NCBI GenBank assembly: GCA_937944405.1
Contig: CALDYR010000052.1
Location: 1-42,207 of the forward strand
Direction: 5' to 3'
Source of the DNA: an uncultured Pirellulaceae bacterium
GTDB taxonomy: Bacteria; Planctomycetota; Planctomycetia; Pirellulales; Pirellulaceae
Length of the DNA: 42,207 nucleotides
How positions within the stretch are numbered: the stretch's first letter is position 1; each line of letters opens with the position of its first letter. Shown here in pieces: positions 9,299-17,746 of the stretch. Made by a program: the position numbers and the translations under genes. The notes below the pieces were generated by a model that searched no databases, was not told where the DNA came from, and was given only the letters and a program-made list of their open reading frames with translations.

Positions 9299-10297
9299 AT
9301 GAAAGTATCGCAAATCATCACACAACGACGGCCCCTTTGGGGGGAACTGGAGACGTTGTGCGATACGCTGACCGAAGGAAACGGGGCGGCGCGACTTTCG
9401 CCCAACGAAGTCACGCGTTTTGCGACGCTTTACCGGGCAGCCTGTGCGGACCTTGCGTTGGCCGAAGCATACCAGCTTCCGCCAAACACGGTGGACTACC
9501 TTCATCGCTTGGTCGCCCGGTGCCACAACCAACTCTATCGTAGTAAACGATACCAGTGGGACACGTGGTTTGAGAAAGTTTTCATCGAAACGCCCACTCA
9601 AGTTTTCCAAGACACGGCCGTCCAAGTCGCGATGGGGGTGTTCTGGGTTTTGTTCTTCATCAGCATCTTTTTGGCTTGTGAGCGAACGACGTGGCCGAAT
9701 TTCGCAACCCAAGTCATGGGGGCCGAAGCGGTGTCTCAAATGGAATCCAACTTCGAGAACTTCGAAGGACGGTCTTGGGGTGAGAACAACCTGATGGCGA
9801 ACTTTTATATCATCAACAACGGGTCGATCGGGTTGTTCTGTTTCATCATGATGTTGTTTGTTATTCCCGGATTCATGACGCTTAGTTTTAACGCCGTATA
9901 TTTAGGGTGTGTCTTTGGAATTATGCTGCGTTGCGATTCGGTCGATGCCAGTCGGAACTTTTTCAACTTTGTCACCGCCCACGGCCCGTTAGAATTGACG
10001 GCGATCGCGCTGTCGGCCGGAGCGGGACTGCGGATCGGCGTCAGCTGGTGGGTTACCAAGGGGAACCATCGGTTTGACAATTTAATTAAAACGGCGCGGG
10101 ACACCATCCCGATTGCCATGTGTGCGGTGATGCTGTTTGTGTTGGCCGCGTTTGTCGAAGGGTTCGTTTCACCACACCCCGAATCGTCGTTGCCGTGGTT
10201 CGTTAAAGCTCTCTGCGCGACAATAACCAGTGCGATGCTGATGTTCTATTTCGTGGTGTTAGGATTTCCACGGGACATCATGGAGGCCAAATTTTAA
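9299..10297 (+). CDS. SpoIIM-like (stage II sporulation protein M family) membrane protein
   Basis: 332 aa. About 105 soluble residues come first, then a membrane segment near 108-126 (VQVAMGVFWVLFFISIFLA), an extracytoplasmic loop, and further segments near 175-212, 232-250, 270-290 and 303-321. The motif NFVTAHGPLELTAI near 223-236, with its HGxxEL core, is characteristic of the SpoIIM/DUF95 family. Despite the name, many non-sporulating bacteria have it, typically next to MoxR and DUF58 genes as here. It is the first gene of the 9.3-16.3 kb operon: its TAA abuts the ATG of the next gene, and the GGAGG for that gene lies inside this one. The function is unknown. A membrane-transport or envelope role is inferred from context only. 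Confidence 0.82.
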   Translation: MKVSQIITQRRPLWGELETLCDTLTEGNGAARLSPNEVTRFATLYRAACADLALAEAYQLPPNTVDYLHRLVARCHNQLYRSKRYQWDTWFEKVFIETPTQVFQDTAVQVAMGVFWVLFFISIFLACERTTWPNFATQVMGAEAVSQMESNFENFEGRSWGENNLMANFYIINNGSIGLFCFIMMLFVIPGFMTLSFNAVYLGCVFGIMLRCDSVDASRNFFNFVTAHGPLELTAIALSAGAGLRIGVSWWVTKGNHRFDNLIKTARDTIPIAMCAVMLFVLAAFVEGFVSPHPESSLPWFVKALCATITSAMLMFYFVVLGFPRDIMEAKF

Positions 10298-11164
10298 ATG
10301 GATTTGAGCCAACCCCATATCGCAATCCGCGAACGGACGATGCTGGAGATTTTTGATCTGACGCTTCACGTGTATCGCGATCATTGGTGGAACATTTTGA
10401 TTCTCCTGGCGATCAATGCGTTGCCGCTGACCATCGTTGATTTCTTGGTCATCCATTTTTTAAACACCGATGGCCGCGCACTGCCGTCGGAACAGTTGTG
10501 GTTGGTTTTGATTTTGATTGTCAGCCAATCCCAAATTGGCACTTTGCTGATCACTCAGTATTTGGGCACCGCGATGTTTTCGGGTAGGCCGTCGGTTGGG
10601 GCGACCATAAAACGTTTCTTCACGACGTCGTTGTATTGGATTTGGAGCCACGGATTTGTTCGTATGGCCATCCCCGTTTTTTACTTGCTAGGATTCGCGG
10701 ACTATCACTGGGCAGCCTGTGCGTGGGTCCTGCTGATGTTTGCGTTGTTGGTTCGCGCGATACGGCCGTTTATCTCGGAGGTGCTGATTCTCGAAAAACC
10801 GCCTGTAAAACCGGACAAAACCGATCCCTTGGCCATTCAGATCACCTTGAAACAACGTTCTTCGGACCTCCATCGCGGCGACGTGTTGGCAGGGTTCTTC
10901 ATGTCGACTTTGATAGGCGGATGTTTGACGGTCGCCATCGCCAGCCTGTTTTTTCACATCGACAGTGCAATCGGGTTAAACGGCGCTTGGGATTCTTCGA
11001 TAAACTACGCCTACTGGCCGCTAGCGTTGTGGCTGACGGCGTCGTTTTTGGCCGTCTTTCGATTTCTGTACTACATCAACACACGCATCACCCAAGAGGG
11101 ATGGGAAATCGTACTGAAGCTGATGGCGGAAAAACAGAATCTGTTGGCGGAGGACCACTATTGA
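10298..11164 (+). CDS. Polytopic membrane protein of the MoxR operon
   Basis: 288 aa with several strongly hydrophobic segments: around residues 30-50 (ILILLAINALPLTIVDFLVI), 65-85, 125-160 and two near the C-terminus. The start is well supported: GGAGG at 10282-10286, an 11-nt spacer, and an ATG directly after the previous stop codon. It therefore appears translationally coupled to the SpoIIM-like gene. I do not recognise a named domain. In related operons this position is often held by an RDD or glycerophosphoryl-diester-phosphodiesterase-type membrane protein, but no such motif is evident. A role as membrane partner of the MoxR/DUF58 module is an inference from gene order. Confidence 0.75.
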   Translation: MDLSQPHIAIRERTMLEIFDLTLHVYRDHWWNILILLAINALPLTIVDFLVIHFLNTDGRALPSEQLWLVLILIVSQSQIGTLLITQYLGTAMFSGRPSVGATIKRFFTTSLYWIWSHGFVRMAIPVFYLLGFADYHWAACAWVLLMFALLVRAIRPFISEVLILEKPPVKPDKTDPLAIQITLKQRSSDLHRGDVLAGFFMSTLIGGCLTVAIASLFFHIDSAIGLNGAWDSSINYAYWPLALWLTASFLAVFRFLYYINTRITQEGWEIVLKLMAEKQNLLAEDHY

Positions 11165-11988
11165 ACGCTTCTTTTCAACTGTTGCATCTCGAAAAAACTA
11201 AAAGACGCCAGTGGATGGTTTACGCATGCCGTGCGGCGGTAACGTTATGGATTGGAGTTTTCGGTGCGGCGTGTGCTGTCGCCGGTGAAAACGCCGCAGA
11301 TGCCTTGAACGCCCACCAGTACCCTTGGTACGACGCGCAGACGCGGTCGGTGAAACCGTTGAAAATTCGCGCTGGAAACGATTCGCAGTCCAAAGAACGA
11401 AATACCATTGTGATCGGTAAACCACCCGCCACAAAGCCACCGCCAGCAATAACAACCGGGGGGCGATGGGCGGGCGGAACCGCAGGGGGCGGTAGTTCAG
11501 TGTTCATGGTGATCGTCGCGGGGGTAATTTTGATTGGCGTGGTGCTATTGGTGCTGACATTTTTATACATTGAATCCAATAAATCAGCACAAGTCGTGGC
11601 CAGTTCAAGGCGTTCACGACAACAAAGTATCGAACAGTTGCCATTCGATCTTGATGTGACCAAAGGTGATTTCCAATCGGCCGCCGAATCCGCTTACCGC
11701 AGTGGCGATCTGCGTAAAGCGATCATCTATCTTTACAGTCACGTTCTGGTGACGTTGGATCAAAACCAACTAATTCGTTTACGCAAAGGAAAAACCAACC
11801 GTCAGTATCTAACCGAGGTACAACGTCATCATGGGATGTCAGGATACTTCTCTCAAATTATGTTGCCGTTTGAAGCGGTGTTTTTTGGCGACCATGAAAT
11901 GGATGCCGATGTGTTTCAACAGTGCTGGGCCGGGTTAAACCAATTCCACGCGCGCGTCAAAGGCAACACGGAGGCATCGATCAGATGA
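11161..11988 (+). CDS. DUF4129 domain membrane protein
   Basis: 275 aa from a TTG at 11161. This start is preferred because GGAGG lies at 11149-11153 with a 7-nt spacer and the TTG overlaps the previous stop (TTGA), implying coupling; the ATG at 11215 has no ribosome-binding site. The N-terminus gives a basic n-region (KTKRRQW) followed by a hydrophobic stretch ending near AVAGEN, a signal peptide or anchor. A Pro/Gly-rich extracytoplasmic segment, a transmembrane helix (VFMVIVAGVILIGVVLLVL) and a cytoplasmic C-terminal DUF4129 domain follow (AAESAYRSGDLRKAIIYLYS to the end). DUF4129 proteins are regular companions of MoxR and DUF58 proteins. The molecular function is unknown. Confidence 0.8.
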   Translation: MNASFQLLHLEKTKRRQWMVYACRAAVTLWIGVFGAACAVAGENAADALNAHQYPWYDAQTRSVKPLKIRAGNDSQSKERNTIVIGKPPATKPPPAITTGGRWAGGTAGGGSSVFMVIVAGVILIGVVLLVLTFLYIESNKSAQVVASSRRSRQQSIEQLPFDLDVTKGDFQSAAESAYRSGDLRKAIIYLYSHVLVTLDQNQLIRLRKGKTNRQYLTEVQRHHGMSGYFSQIMLPFEAVFFGDHEMDADVFQQCWAGLNQFHARVKGNTEASIR

Positions 11989-13361
11989 ACGAAAATGCCC
12001 CTCATTGCTTACCAAAGAATCGCGGTACAATCGCCTGTTTCGTTGCCCCCGCCGGTGTTGCCCCCGCCGGTGTTGTCCGGGCTAGCGTTTGCAGCGTCTC
12101 GATAGGGCGTCAACGGCGAAATCACATCGCCGTGAGGTTCGCTTTTCTTTTGCTCTTTTTAGCAGGTTGTCAGCGCGCCCCGGTGGACGACGACGGCTTC
12201 GGTCGCATCCGCAGCAACAGCGGTTACGGCGCGATCGATGGCATCAGCGGTTTTGTCCATTTGTTGAAAACACGTGGCCTTCAGGTTCGTCAGTCCGGCA
12301 GAATCGCTCCGTCGATTGATCGGTTTGACACCATCATCTGGGCGCCTGACCGTGAGTCACCGCCTAGTGTTGCAGCGATCAACCGGCTACAGCAATGGGT
12401 TGACGATGGGCACGGGACCAAGCGAGTGATTTTCATTGGTCCGGGATTCCGCAGCAGAAAACTGCTGGACAAAAAACAAATGGAACTCGCCGACGAAGAA
12501 AATTTAGAACGGTCGGTCCGACGTCACAATGAAAAACTGATCCAGTACAACCATTATGATTATGGCTATGCCGATGGTGAAAATTGCCAGTGGTATAAAC
12601 TGGCTAAAATCCAAGACCAGCCAATTACACAAATCACCGGACCATGGAGTAGCGATCCTGCGGTCAAAGACGCAGAACTGTACACCGGGAATTACGATTT
12701 CAAAATCCCGTCCGCATTGCTGCCGGTGAGTTCTGCGAAGAACCACGATTCCTCCGGTAGTGGTAACGCTCGGCCTGTTTATCGACGCGCTTCGGTATTG
12801 CTTTCAGGTGATGGACACAATTTGGTGTATCGAATTCCGCTGCGCAGTGCGTACAAACATGGTGCCAGCTACGACGACGATGATTCCCCGTCTACCAACC
12901 GACCCGCGAACGCCTACCAAGCAACCCAAGAATCATCGGGCGTCTTTATTGTCTGCAATGGATCGTTTTTGCAGAACTATGGATTGGTCAATCCGGCGAA
13001 TCAAGTCCTGGCCAATCGATTGGCCAATCAATGCTCAGGCGAGGTATTGGTACTGCAAAGCGGTCCTTCGCCGATCGAGGTCACTGATTCCTTAGCCCCC
13101 GAACAGAATAAATTAAGATGGCTTCGTCAGCGGCCGTTAAGAGAGATCGTGCCATTCTTCTTATTACTGGCTACCTTCACCTTTTTCGCGGCCTTCCCAA
13201 TCCACGGTCGGCCCAAACGCATTCGTCTACGGCCCGAGAAAACATTTGCCGATCACATTCGCGCAACCGGGCAACTGCTTAAATCCAGTAAAGGGCGCGA
13301 TTGGGCGAAGAAAACGATTCAGAAATACCACGATGATTCCTCGGATAAAAAATCAAACTGA
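11985..13361 (+). CDS. DUF4350-type membrane-anchored protein
   Basis: 458 aa. The ATG overlaps the DUF4129 stop (ATGA) and follows GGAGG at 11970-11974 by 10 nt, so this start is favoured. A GTG at 12132 would instead give a compact lipoprotein signal (VRFAFLLLFLAGCQ), so the first 49 residues may be extra. The lipobox LAGC is clear either way. The middle holds the DUF4350-like domain, from about GISGFVHLLKTRGLQVR through the FDTIIWAP and RVIFIGPG strands. A transmembrane helix (IVPFFLLLATFTFFAAFPI) follows near the C-terminus, then a basic cytoplasmic tail. DUF4350 proteins belong to the MoxR/DUF58/DUF4129 gene set. The N-terminal region contains an exact 15-bp tandem duplication encoding VAPAG twice. 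Confidence 0.78.
   Translation: MNENAPHCLPKNRGTIACFVAPAGVAPAGVVRASVCSVSIGRQRRNHIAVRFAFLLLFLAGCQRAPVDDDGFGRIRSNSGYGAIDGISGFVHLLKTRGLQVRQSGRIAPSIDRFDTIIWAPDRESPPSVAAINRLQQWVDDGHGTKRVIFIGPGFRSRKLLDKKQMELADEENLERSVRRHNEKLIQYNHYDYGYADGENCQWYKLAKIQDQPITQITGPWSSDPAVKDAELYTGNYDFKIPSALLPVSSAKNHDSSGSGNARPVYRRASVLLSGDGHNLVYRIPLRSAYKHGASYDDDDSPSTNRPANAYQATQESSGVFIVCNGSFLQNYGLVNPANQVLANRLANQCSGEVLVLQSGPSPIEVTDSLAPEQNKLRWLRQRPLREIVPFFLLLATFTFFAAFPIHGRPKRIRLRPEKTFADHIRATGQLLKSSKGRDWAKKTIQKYHDDSSDKKSN
12042..12071. repeat. Exact 15-bp tandem duplication in the DUF4350 gene
   Basis: GTTGCCCCCGCCGGT is present twice in a row (12042-12056, 12057-12071), adding VAPAG to the poorly conserved N-terminal extension without shifting the frame. 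Confidence 0.95.
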
Positions 13362-13369
13362 TAAATAGC

Positions 13370-14650
13370 ATGAATACCTCACCCAATTCCAGCAACGACA
13401 AGCTTCAGTTTCCCTGCAACGAATGTAATAGGGTGATTAGCGTTCCGATAGCGACACGGGGCAAGCAAGCCAAATGCCCCCATTGTCGAATGGTGGTTAA
13501 AATCCCAAACGCCCGAGGGCCCAACGATCCAATCCCAAACGATCCAATCCCAAACAATCAAGTCGACGCTAACAACGCCAGCGCACCTTCGCCGGCAGTC
13601 GCTAGTGTTCCACAAAAGCCCGCCGGGGGTGACGCAATTGTCGCCACGCCAGCGATGTTGGCCACCGCGACGCCGCCTCCGATGACTGGTGCAGATACCG
13701 AATCACGCCGCCTTTACAATCAAATTCGATCCGAAGTAGCGAAGGTTTTTGTTGGCCAAAAAGATCTCGTTGAAGGGACTTTGATTGCGATTTTTTCCGG
13801 CGGCCACGTGCTGATCGAAAGCGTACCTGGGCTCGGGAAAACGCTTTTTGTGCGAACCCTCGGAAAGATTTTAGGCTGTGATTTTGGGCGCATTCAATTC
13901 ACCGCAGATTTGATGCCTTCGGATATCACAGGGGCCCCGATTTTCAACATGAAGACCCAAGAGTTCAACTTTCGTCCCGGTCCCGTGTTCACGCAATTGC
14001 TGCTTGCCGATGAAATCAATCGTTCGCCCGCCAAAACGCATGCAGCGTTGCTTGAGATCATGCAAGAAAAACGTGTCACCGTCGATGGCGCGACCCATCC
14101 ACTGAATCTGCCGTTCCTTGTGATGGCGACCCAAAACCCCTTAGAGTCCGAAGGCACCTACAATCTGCCCGAAGCACAACTCGATCGGTTTATGTTCAAA
14201 TTGATCGCTGATTACCCCTCTGAAGAACAAGAAGCGGCGATTTTAGCGATGCACGGCGGCCAAGAAAATTTAGACCATACTTTGGCCGAAGACATACAGA
14301 CCTTGACCACCCCCGAACAGATCAACCATATCACCGCCACCACCGCCAAAGTGCGTGTCGACCCGTTGCTGATCACGTACATCAACCAAATCGTCCGCAT
14401 GACGCGCAATTGGCCTCAGTTTTACATGGGCGCGTCGCCGCGCGCAGGAATCAGTTTCATCCAAGGCATCCGAACGATCGCGTCGTTTGCAGGACGCGAT
14501 TATGCGACCCCAGATGACGTCGTCCAAATCGCCAAACCGATCCTACGTCATCGCGTGGTTTTGACCGCCGAAGCAGAAGTCGAAGGGCAACAGATTGACG
14601 ACCTGTTGGAACAATTGCTGCGGTCAATAGAAGTGCCTCGTATTCGTTAA
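13370..14650 (+). CDS. MoxR-family AAA+ ATPase with N-terminal zinc ribbon
   Basis: 426 aa. MoxR ATPases are chaperone-like AAA+ proteins that help mature protein complexes, usually with DUF58/VWA partners. Residues 13-42 form a zinc ribbon with Cys16, Cys19, Cys36 and Cys39. A Pro/Ala-rich low-complexity linker follows to about residue 108, including the NDPIPNDPIPNN duplication. The AAA+ core has Walker A (VPGLGKTLF, near 152-160), Walker B (LLLADEINRSPAK), sensor 1 (ATQNPLESEGTY, then LDRFMFK) and sensor 2 (GASPRAG). Ordinary MoxR proteins are about 320-350 aa, so the extra length is the ribbon plus linker. The ATG lies 8 nt after the DUF4350 stop with no obvious Shine-Dalgarno sequence, consistent with operon read-through. 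Confidence 0.93.
   Translation: MNTSPNSSNDKLQFPCNECNRVISVPIATRGKQAKCPHCRMVVKIPNARGPNDPIPNDPIPNNQVDANNASAPSPAVASVPQKPAGGDAIVATPAMLATATPPPMTGADTESRRLYNQIRSEVAKVFVGQKDLVEGTLIAIFSGGHVLIESVPGLGKTLFVRTLGKILGCDFGRIQFTADLMPSDITGAPIFNMKTQEFNFRPGPVFTQLLLADEINRSPAKTHAALLEIMQEKRVTVDGATHPLNLPFLVMATQNPLESEGTYNLPEAQLDRFMFKLIADYPSEEQEAAILAMHGGQENLDHTLAEDIQTLTTPEQINHITATTAKVRVDPLLITYINQIVRMTRNWPQFYMGASPRAGISFIQGIRTIASFAGRDYATPDDVVQIAKPILRHRVVLTAEAEVEGQQIDDLLEQLLRSIEVPRIR
13526..13555. repeat. Exact 15-bp tandem duplication in the MoxR linker
   Basis: GATCCAATCCCAAAC is repeated twice (13526-13540, 13541-13555), encoding repeated N-D-P-I-P in the linker between the zinc ribbon and the AAA+ domain. The frame is kept. 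Confidence 0.95.
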
Positions 14651-14691
14651 CTTCGTACATCCCGTCTTATGGTTTGTCCGTTGTTCTGAAT

Positions 14692-14753
14692 GTAGCGGGA
14701 TTGGCCGGAACTTCCTTCCATGAACCAGTTTGGAGTTCAGGCAAATCCGCTAC
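14692..14753. repeat. Intergenic imperfect palindrome between the MoxR and DUF58 genes
   Basis: The left arm starts GTAGCGGGATTGGCCGGAAC at 14692. The right arm (14731-14753), read on the other strand, starts GTAGCGGATTTGCCTGAAC. The arms pair with a few mismatches across a loop of about 15 nt. It occupies the only long gap (200 bp) in the operon and resembles REP-type dispersed palindromes. It could stabilise or attenuate the mRNA before the DUF58 gene. Confidence 0.65.
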
Positions 14754-14850
14754 CCTAAAAATCCACTTCGATTAACATCCGCTAGATTACCAGCTCTCAT
14801 TAAATTTCTGCAAGCACCACCCATCACCAACTAATTAGGCAACGCAGTTT

Positions 14851-16254
14851 ATGCTCGACTTTTTGGTCCAACGCCCCGTTTTGTTCCTGTTGTTGATGGG
14901 ATTGCCGCTACTGCTGTTAGCGTGGCTGAGAAAAACATATCCGCAGTTCCGAATGCTGGGCTTGCTCGCGCTGCCGGCGGTCGTCGCAACTTTTTCAATC
15001 TCTCTGCCACCGATGTCGCGTCTGGCGTTTGGACTTTTGGTCGTAATACTGTTGATTGCGGTGATAGACATTCTCTCCATACCATCGCCCGGGGCGCTGG
15101 AAGTCAATCGATTCTCAGGAAGCATCGCGTCGCTGGGCAAGGCACATCGGGTTCACATTGAACTGATTAACCATTCTAAAAAAATCAACCAAATCAATCT
15201 GCGTGACGACCTGCCTGACTCGTTTAAGGCCGAACCAAAAGAGTTTTCGACGTACACGGGGGAAAAATCAAAAACACGATTCAATTATGAATTAACCAGC
15301 ACCGCGCGGGGCAAGTTTGACCTTGAATTCGTTGACGTCAAAATCAGCAGTCGGTTCAAGCTTTGGTCAGCGTTCTATCAATTGCCGTGCCAGTCGACAA
15401 TCGGCGTGTATCCCGACATGAAGCAGATCGCAGACTATGATTTGCTGGCGAGGACCAATCGGTTGAGCCAGACAGGCGTGCGACGCGTGCGAAAGATTGG
15501 GCAAGACAACGAATTTGAACGGCTAAGAGACTATACAAAGGACGACAATTACAAACACATCGACTGGCGCACGACGGCCCGACGACGAAAGCTGACGGTC
15601 AAAGATTTCCAATCCAGCCAGTCGCAGCGGATTATATTCATGGTAGACTGCGCGCGGATGATGACCGGGAATTCGGACAACCTATCGATGCTCGACCACG
15701 CCTTCAACGCCATGTTAATGCTCAGCTACATCGCACTGAAGCAAGGGGATTCTGTGGGGTTATTGAACTTCAGCGATCAAATCCACAACTACACCCCGCC
15801 CCGCAACGGAACCGCTCACGTCAACCGCCTGCTGCACGCGTCCTTCGACCAACAAGCGCGCTACGTGGAAGCACGATACGACAAAGCATTCCTTTATGTT
15901 AAACAGCGTTGTTCCAAACGTTCGATGGTGGTTCTAATCACCAACGTGATCGATGAAATCAACGCCCACCAAGTCCTGCAATACACCAGCAACCTTACCG
16001 GCCGACACTTGCCGCTGTGCTTATTGCTTAAAGACCATGACCTGTTCGACATCGTCGATGAATACGATCCGGCGCACAGTTCACAGAACGCAATCTACGA
16101 CGCTGCCGCCGCAGCAACGGTCGTGAATTGGCGCCGCGAGGTTATAACCGAGATGAAACATCAAGGCGTTTTGGCGATCGAAGCATTCCCCGAAAAAATG
16201 ACGGCCCAATTGATTAACCAGTATTTAGAGATTAAGGCTCGGCATTTGTTGTAG
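14851..16254 (+). CDS. DUF58 domain protein (VWA-like), MoxR partner
   Basis: 467 aa. Two N-terminal membrane helices lie near residues 9-26 and 36-75. The DUF58 core is near 222-260, with the family hallmark RDYTKDDNYKHIDWRTTARR. A VWA-like fold follows: IIFMVDCARMM supplies a partial MIDAS-like acidic/hydroxyl cluster, and VVLITNVIDE lies further on. DUF58 proteins are the usual partners of MoxR ATPases and are thought to be integrin-like scaffolds at the membrane. The gene follows MoxR in the same direction after 200 bp containing a palindrome, so it is either the last gene of the operon or has its own promoter. The ATG at 14851 fits the family; no strong ribosome-binding site is seen. Confidence 0.9.
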   Translation: MLDFLVQRPVLFLLLMGLPLLLLAWLRKTYPQFRMLGLLALPAVVATFSISLPPMSRLAFGLLVVILLIAVIDILSIPSPGALEVNRFSGSIASLGKAHRVHIELINHSKKINQINLRDDLPDSFKAEPKEFSTYTGEKSKTRFNYELTSTARGKFDLEFVDVKISSRFKLWSAFYQLPCQSTIGVYPDMKQIADYDLLARTNRLSQTGVRRVRKIGQDNEFERLRDYTKDDNYKHIDWRTTARRRKLTVKDFQSSQSQRIIFMVDCARMMTGNSDNLSMLDHAFNAMLMLSYIALKQGDSVGLLNFSDQIHNYTPPRNGTAHVNRLLHASFDQQARYVEARYDKAFLYVKQRCSKRSMVVLITNVIDEINAHQVLQYTSNLTGRHLPLCLLLKDHDLFDIVDEYDPAHSSQNAIYDAAAAATVVNWRREVITEMKHQGVLAIEAFPEKMTAQLINQYLEIKARHLL

Positions 16255-16964
16255 CTGAGAGTGGGGTTTTAGACCTATCCTCGATCACCGGGCATTTATT
16301 GCTTTGTGGTGGGGTGTCGGACAACGTCCACTTCTTTCAACGCTCACTTCTTTCAACGTCCCGCGATGCTAACTCAGCGCGGTTCGCCAGAATGCATGCC
16401 GATCGCTTGCTTAAGAGCGCGTGGTCCGTTCGATTTATTTTGATAAGGAGGGGAGGTTACGGGATAGGCTGAAAGAGCTAATGTGCGTTACAGATGTTGC
16501 GAGGATGATCAGGATGCTCTTTCTTTACCGGCTGCCGGGACTACCGCCGAAGCATCTAGAACCGCGACTTGACGATCTCCGAATGAAGACCATGAGGGCG
16601 TATCCTCTAAAACCGCCGATAAAATAGGGCGCGAGATATCGCCACACAAAAGACACCCCAACAAAACCACCCCGAAGCGCGTGGAACGGAATTGGGTTAA
16701 ATGTCGACAAAGTGACCGCTGCGCCCCCTCCAAAGCAAACGTGCATCTGGAAACAAAGTGCAAACGAACGCGATGAAAACACCATGTAAGGCACCCCACC
16801 ACCGCGCTGATTCCACCAGAATGGTAAGCAATCACGCACCGGCGCGTAAAGAACACACACACATGTGCACGCAGGTCAAAGCATCCGAAATGCGAAGCAG
16901 CCCAATTATGCGAAGCAGCCCAATTTAGAGAGCATGTTCAGCGTTTGCTCACTCAAGCGTCTGA
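16255..16964. other. 710-bp gap with no convincing gene
   Basis: This lies between the DUF58 gene and convergent rpmF. It contains a 68-codon plus-strand frame (16421-16627) and two overlapping minus-strand frames of more than 110 codons (16509-16862 and 16525-16860). Their products are oddly rich in Phe, Trp, Gly and Ser, with no motif or ribosome-binding site, so I do not call them genes. Two short duplications are present: CACTTCTTTCAACG at 16329 and 16345, and an exact 18-bp repeat at 16890-16925. No tRNA or known ncRNA signature was seen. Confidence 0.5.
16890..16925. repeat. Exact 18-bp tandem duplication
   Basis: ATGCGAAGCAGCCCAATT occurs twice in a row (16890-16907 and 16908-16925), about 40 bp downstream of the rpmF stop codon on the opposite strand. 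Confidence 0.95.
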
Positions 16965-17159
16965 CTATTCAGCGTTCTCTTCTTCGACAACTGGAGTCAC
17001 CACACGGCCCATGTAGAACCCGCACGTCGGACACACGACGTGGGTTGGGATCGTGGTGCTGCACTTCGAGCAAACCGTCAACGGGCGAGGCTTAATGCTG
17101 TCGTGGGCGCGACGACTGCCAGTGCGAGCGTTTGAATGTTTGCGTTTTGGAACAGCCAT
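16965..17159 (-). CDS. rpmF: 50S ribosomal protein L32
   Basis: 64 aa, the normal length for bL32, a small protein of the large ribosomal subunit near the peptidyl-transferase region. The N-terminus MAVPKRKHSNARTGSRRAH is typical, and the zinc ribbon is complete (CSKC ... CPTC, residues about 31-50). The start is supported by AGGTGA about 6 nt upstream of the ATG. In many bacteria rpmF sits with yceD upstream and plsX/fabH downstream; here it stands alone, flanked on both sides by several hundred bases without clear genes. A short acidic tail (VVEEENAE) ends the protein. Confidence 0.97.
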   Translation of the reverse strand: MAVPKRKHSNARTGSRRAHDSIKPRPLTVCSKCSTTIPTHVVCPTCGFYMGRVVTPVVEEENAE

Positions 17160-17746
17160 CGAATCACCTGTATCTGTCTAAATCTCGTTCAAATTTGAAT
17201 GCGGGATTGTATCGGCAATCCCGACGCGTCTCAATGCCCAGATTGGCTGAATTGACCGAAATCATCGCCTTTTCCCCCTTCCTAACCATATATCACTCCC
17301 ATACCTCGCAAAAGTCCGCTTTCGGCTGCAGGTGCCAAAATTCGGCCATTTGGCGAAAAGGCTCCTCTGCAACCCACCACGCCATTTACCCACTACGCCA
17401 TATACCCACTAAGCCATTTTTGGGGAATTCAAGCACTCCCAAGACAACGGGCCGAAACCTTCAATCCCCAACGCGGTAAACCCGAGGCTCTAACATTTGC
17501 ATTCCAACTCGATTGCTAGCACGCGTTTGCAAAAGTTTAACGATTAACCAAAGTTTGCCGCATGAGGGGCCGATATGGATTATGTCGACCGTTTCGGATG
17601 CAAGGGAACTCGCAGTAAGGAATGGTTGGCAATTGAACCGGGGGGTTCGATGGCAAACCGATTGATTGCCACCGCGTCAACGTGGCCGCTGCATTCCAGC
17701 GGCCGCGATGACGTTTTTTTCAGAAACATCAGGATATGGATCTCCG
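17160..17746. other. Divergent intergenic region between rpmF and the TolC-family gene
   Basis: About 590 bp that should contain both promoters. It contains near-exact 16-bp repeats (CGCCATTTACCCACTA at 17380-17395 and a one-base variant at 17396-17411, then a partial third copy). The small open frames here overlap the repeats and have no ribosome-binding sites or recognisable products. I could not place promoter boxes reliably. Confidence 0.5.
17380..17421. repeat. 16-bp tandem repeat, about 2.5 copies
   Basis: CGCCATTTACCCACTA, then CGCCATATACCCACTA, then a partial AGCCATTTTT. Non-coding, in the rpmF/TolC divergent region. Confidence 0.85.

Noticed and set aside
16509-16862. Two overlapping minus-strand frames (111 and 117 codons) in the DUF58-rpmF gap
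   Set aside because: Both are open at once, have odd Phe/Trp/Ser-rich composition, no ribosome-binding site and no motif; more likely compositional accident or remnant DNA.
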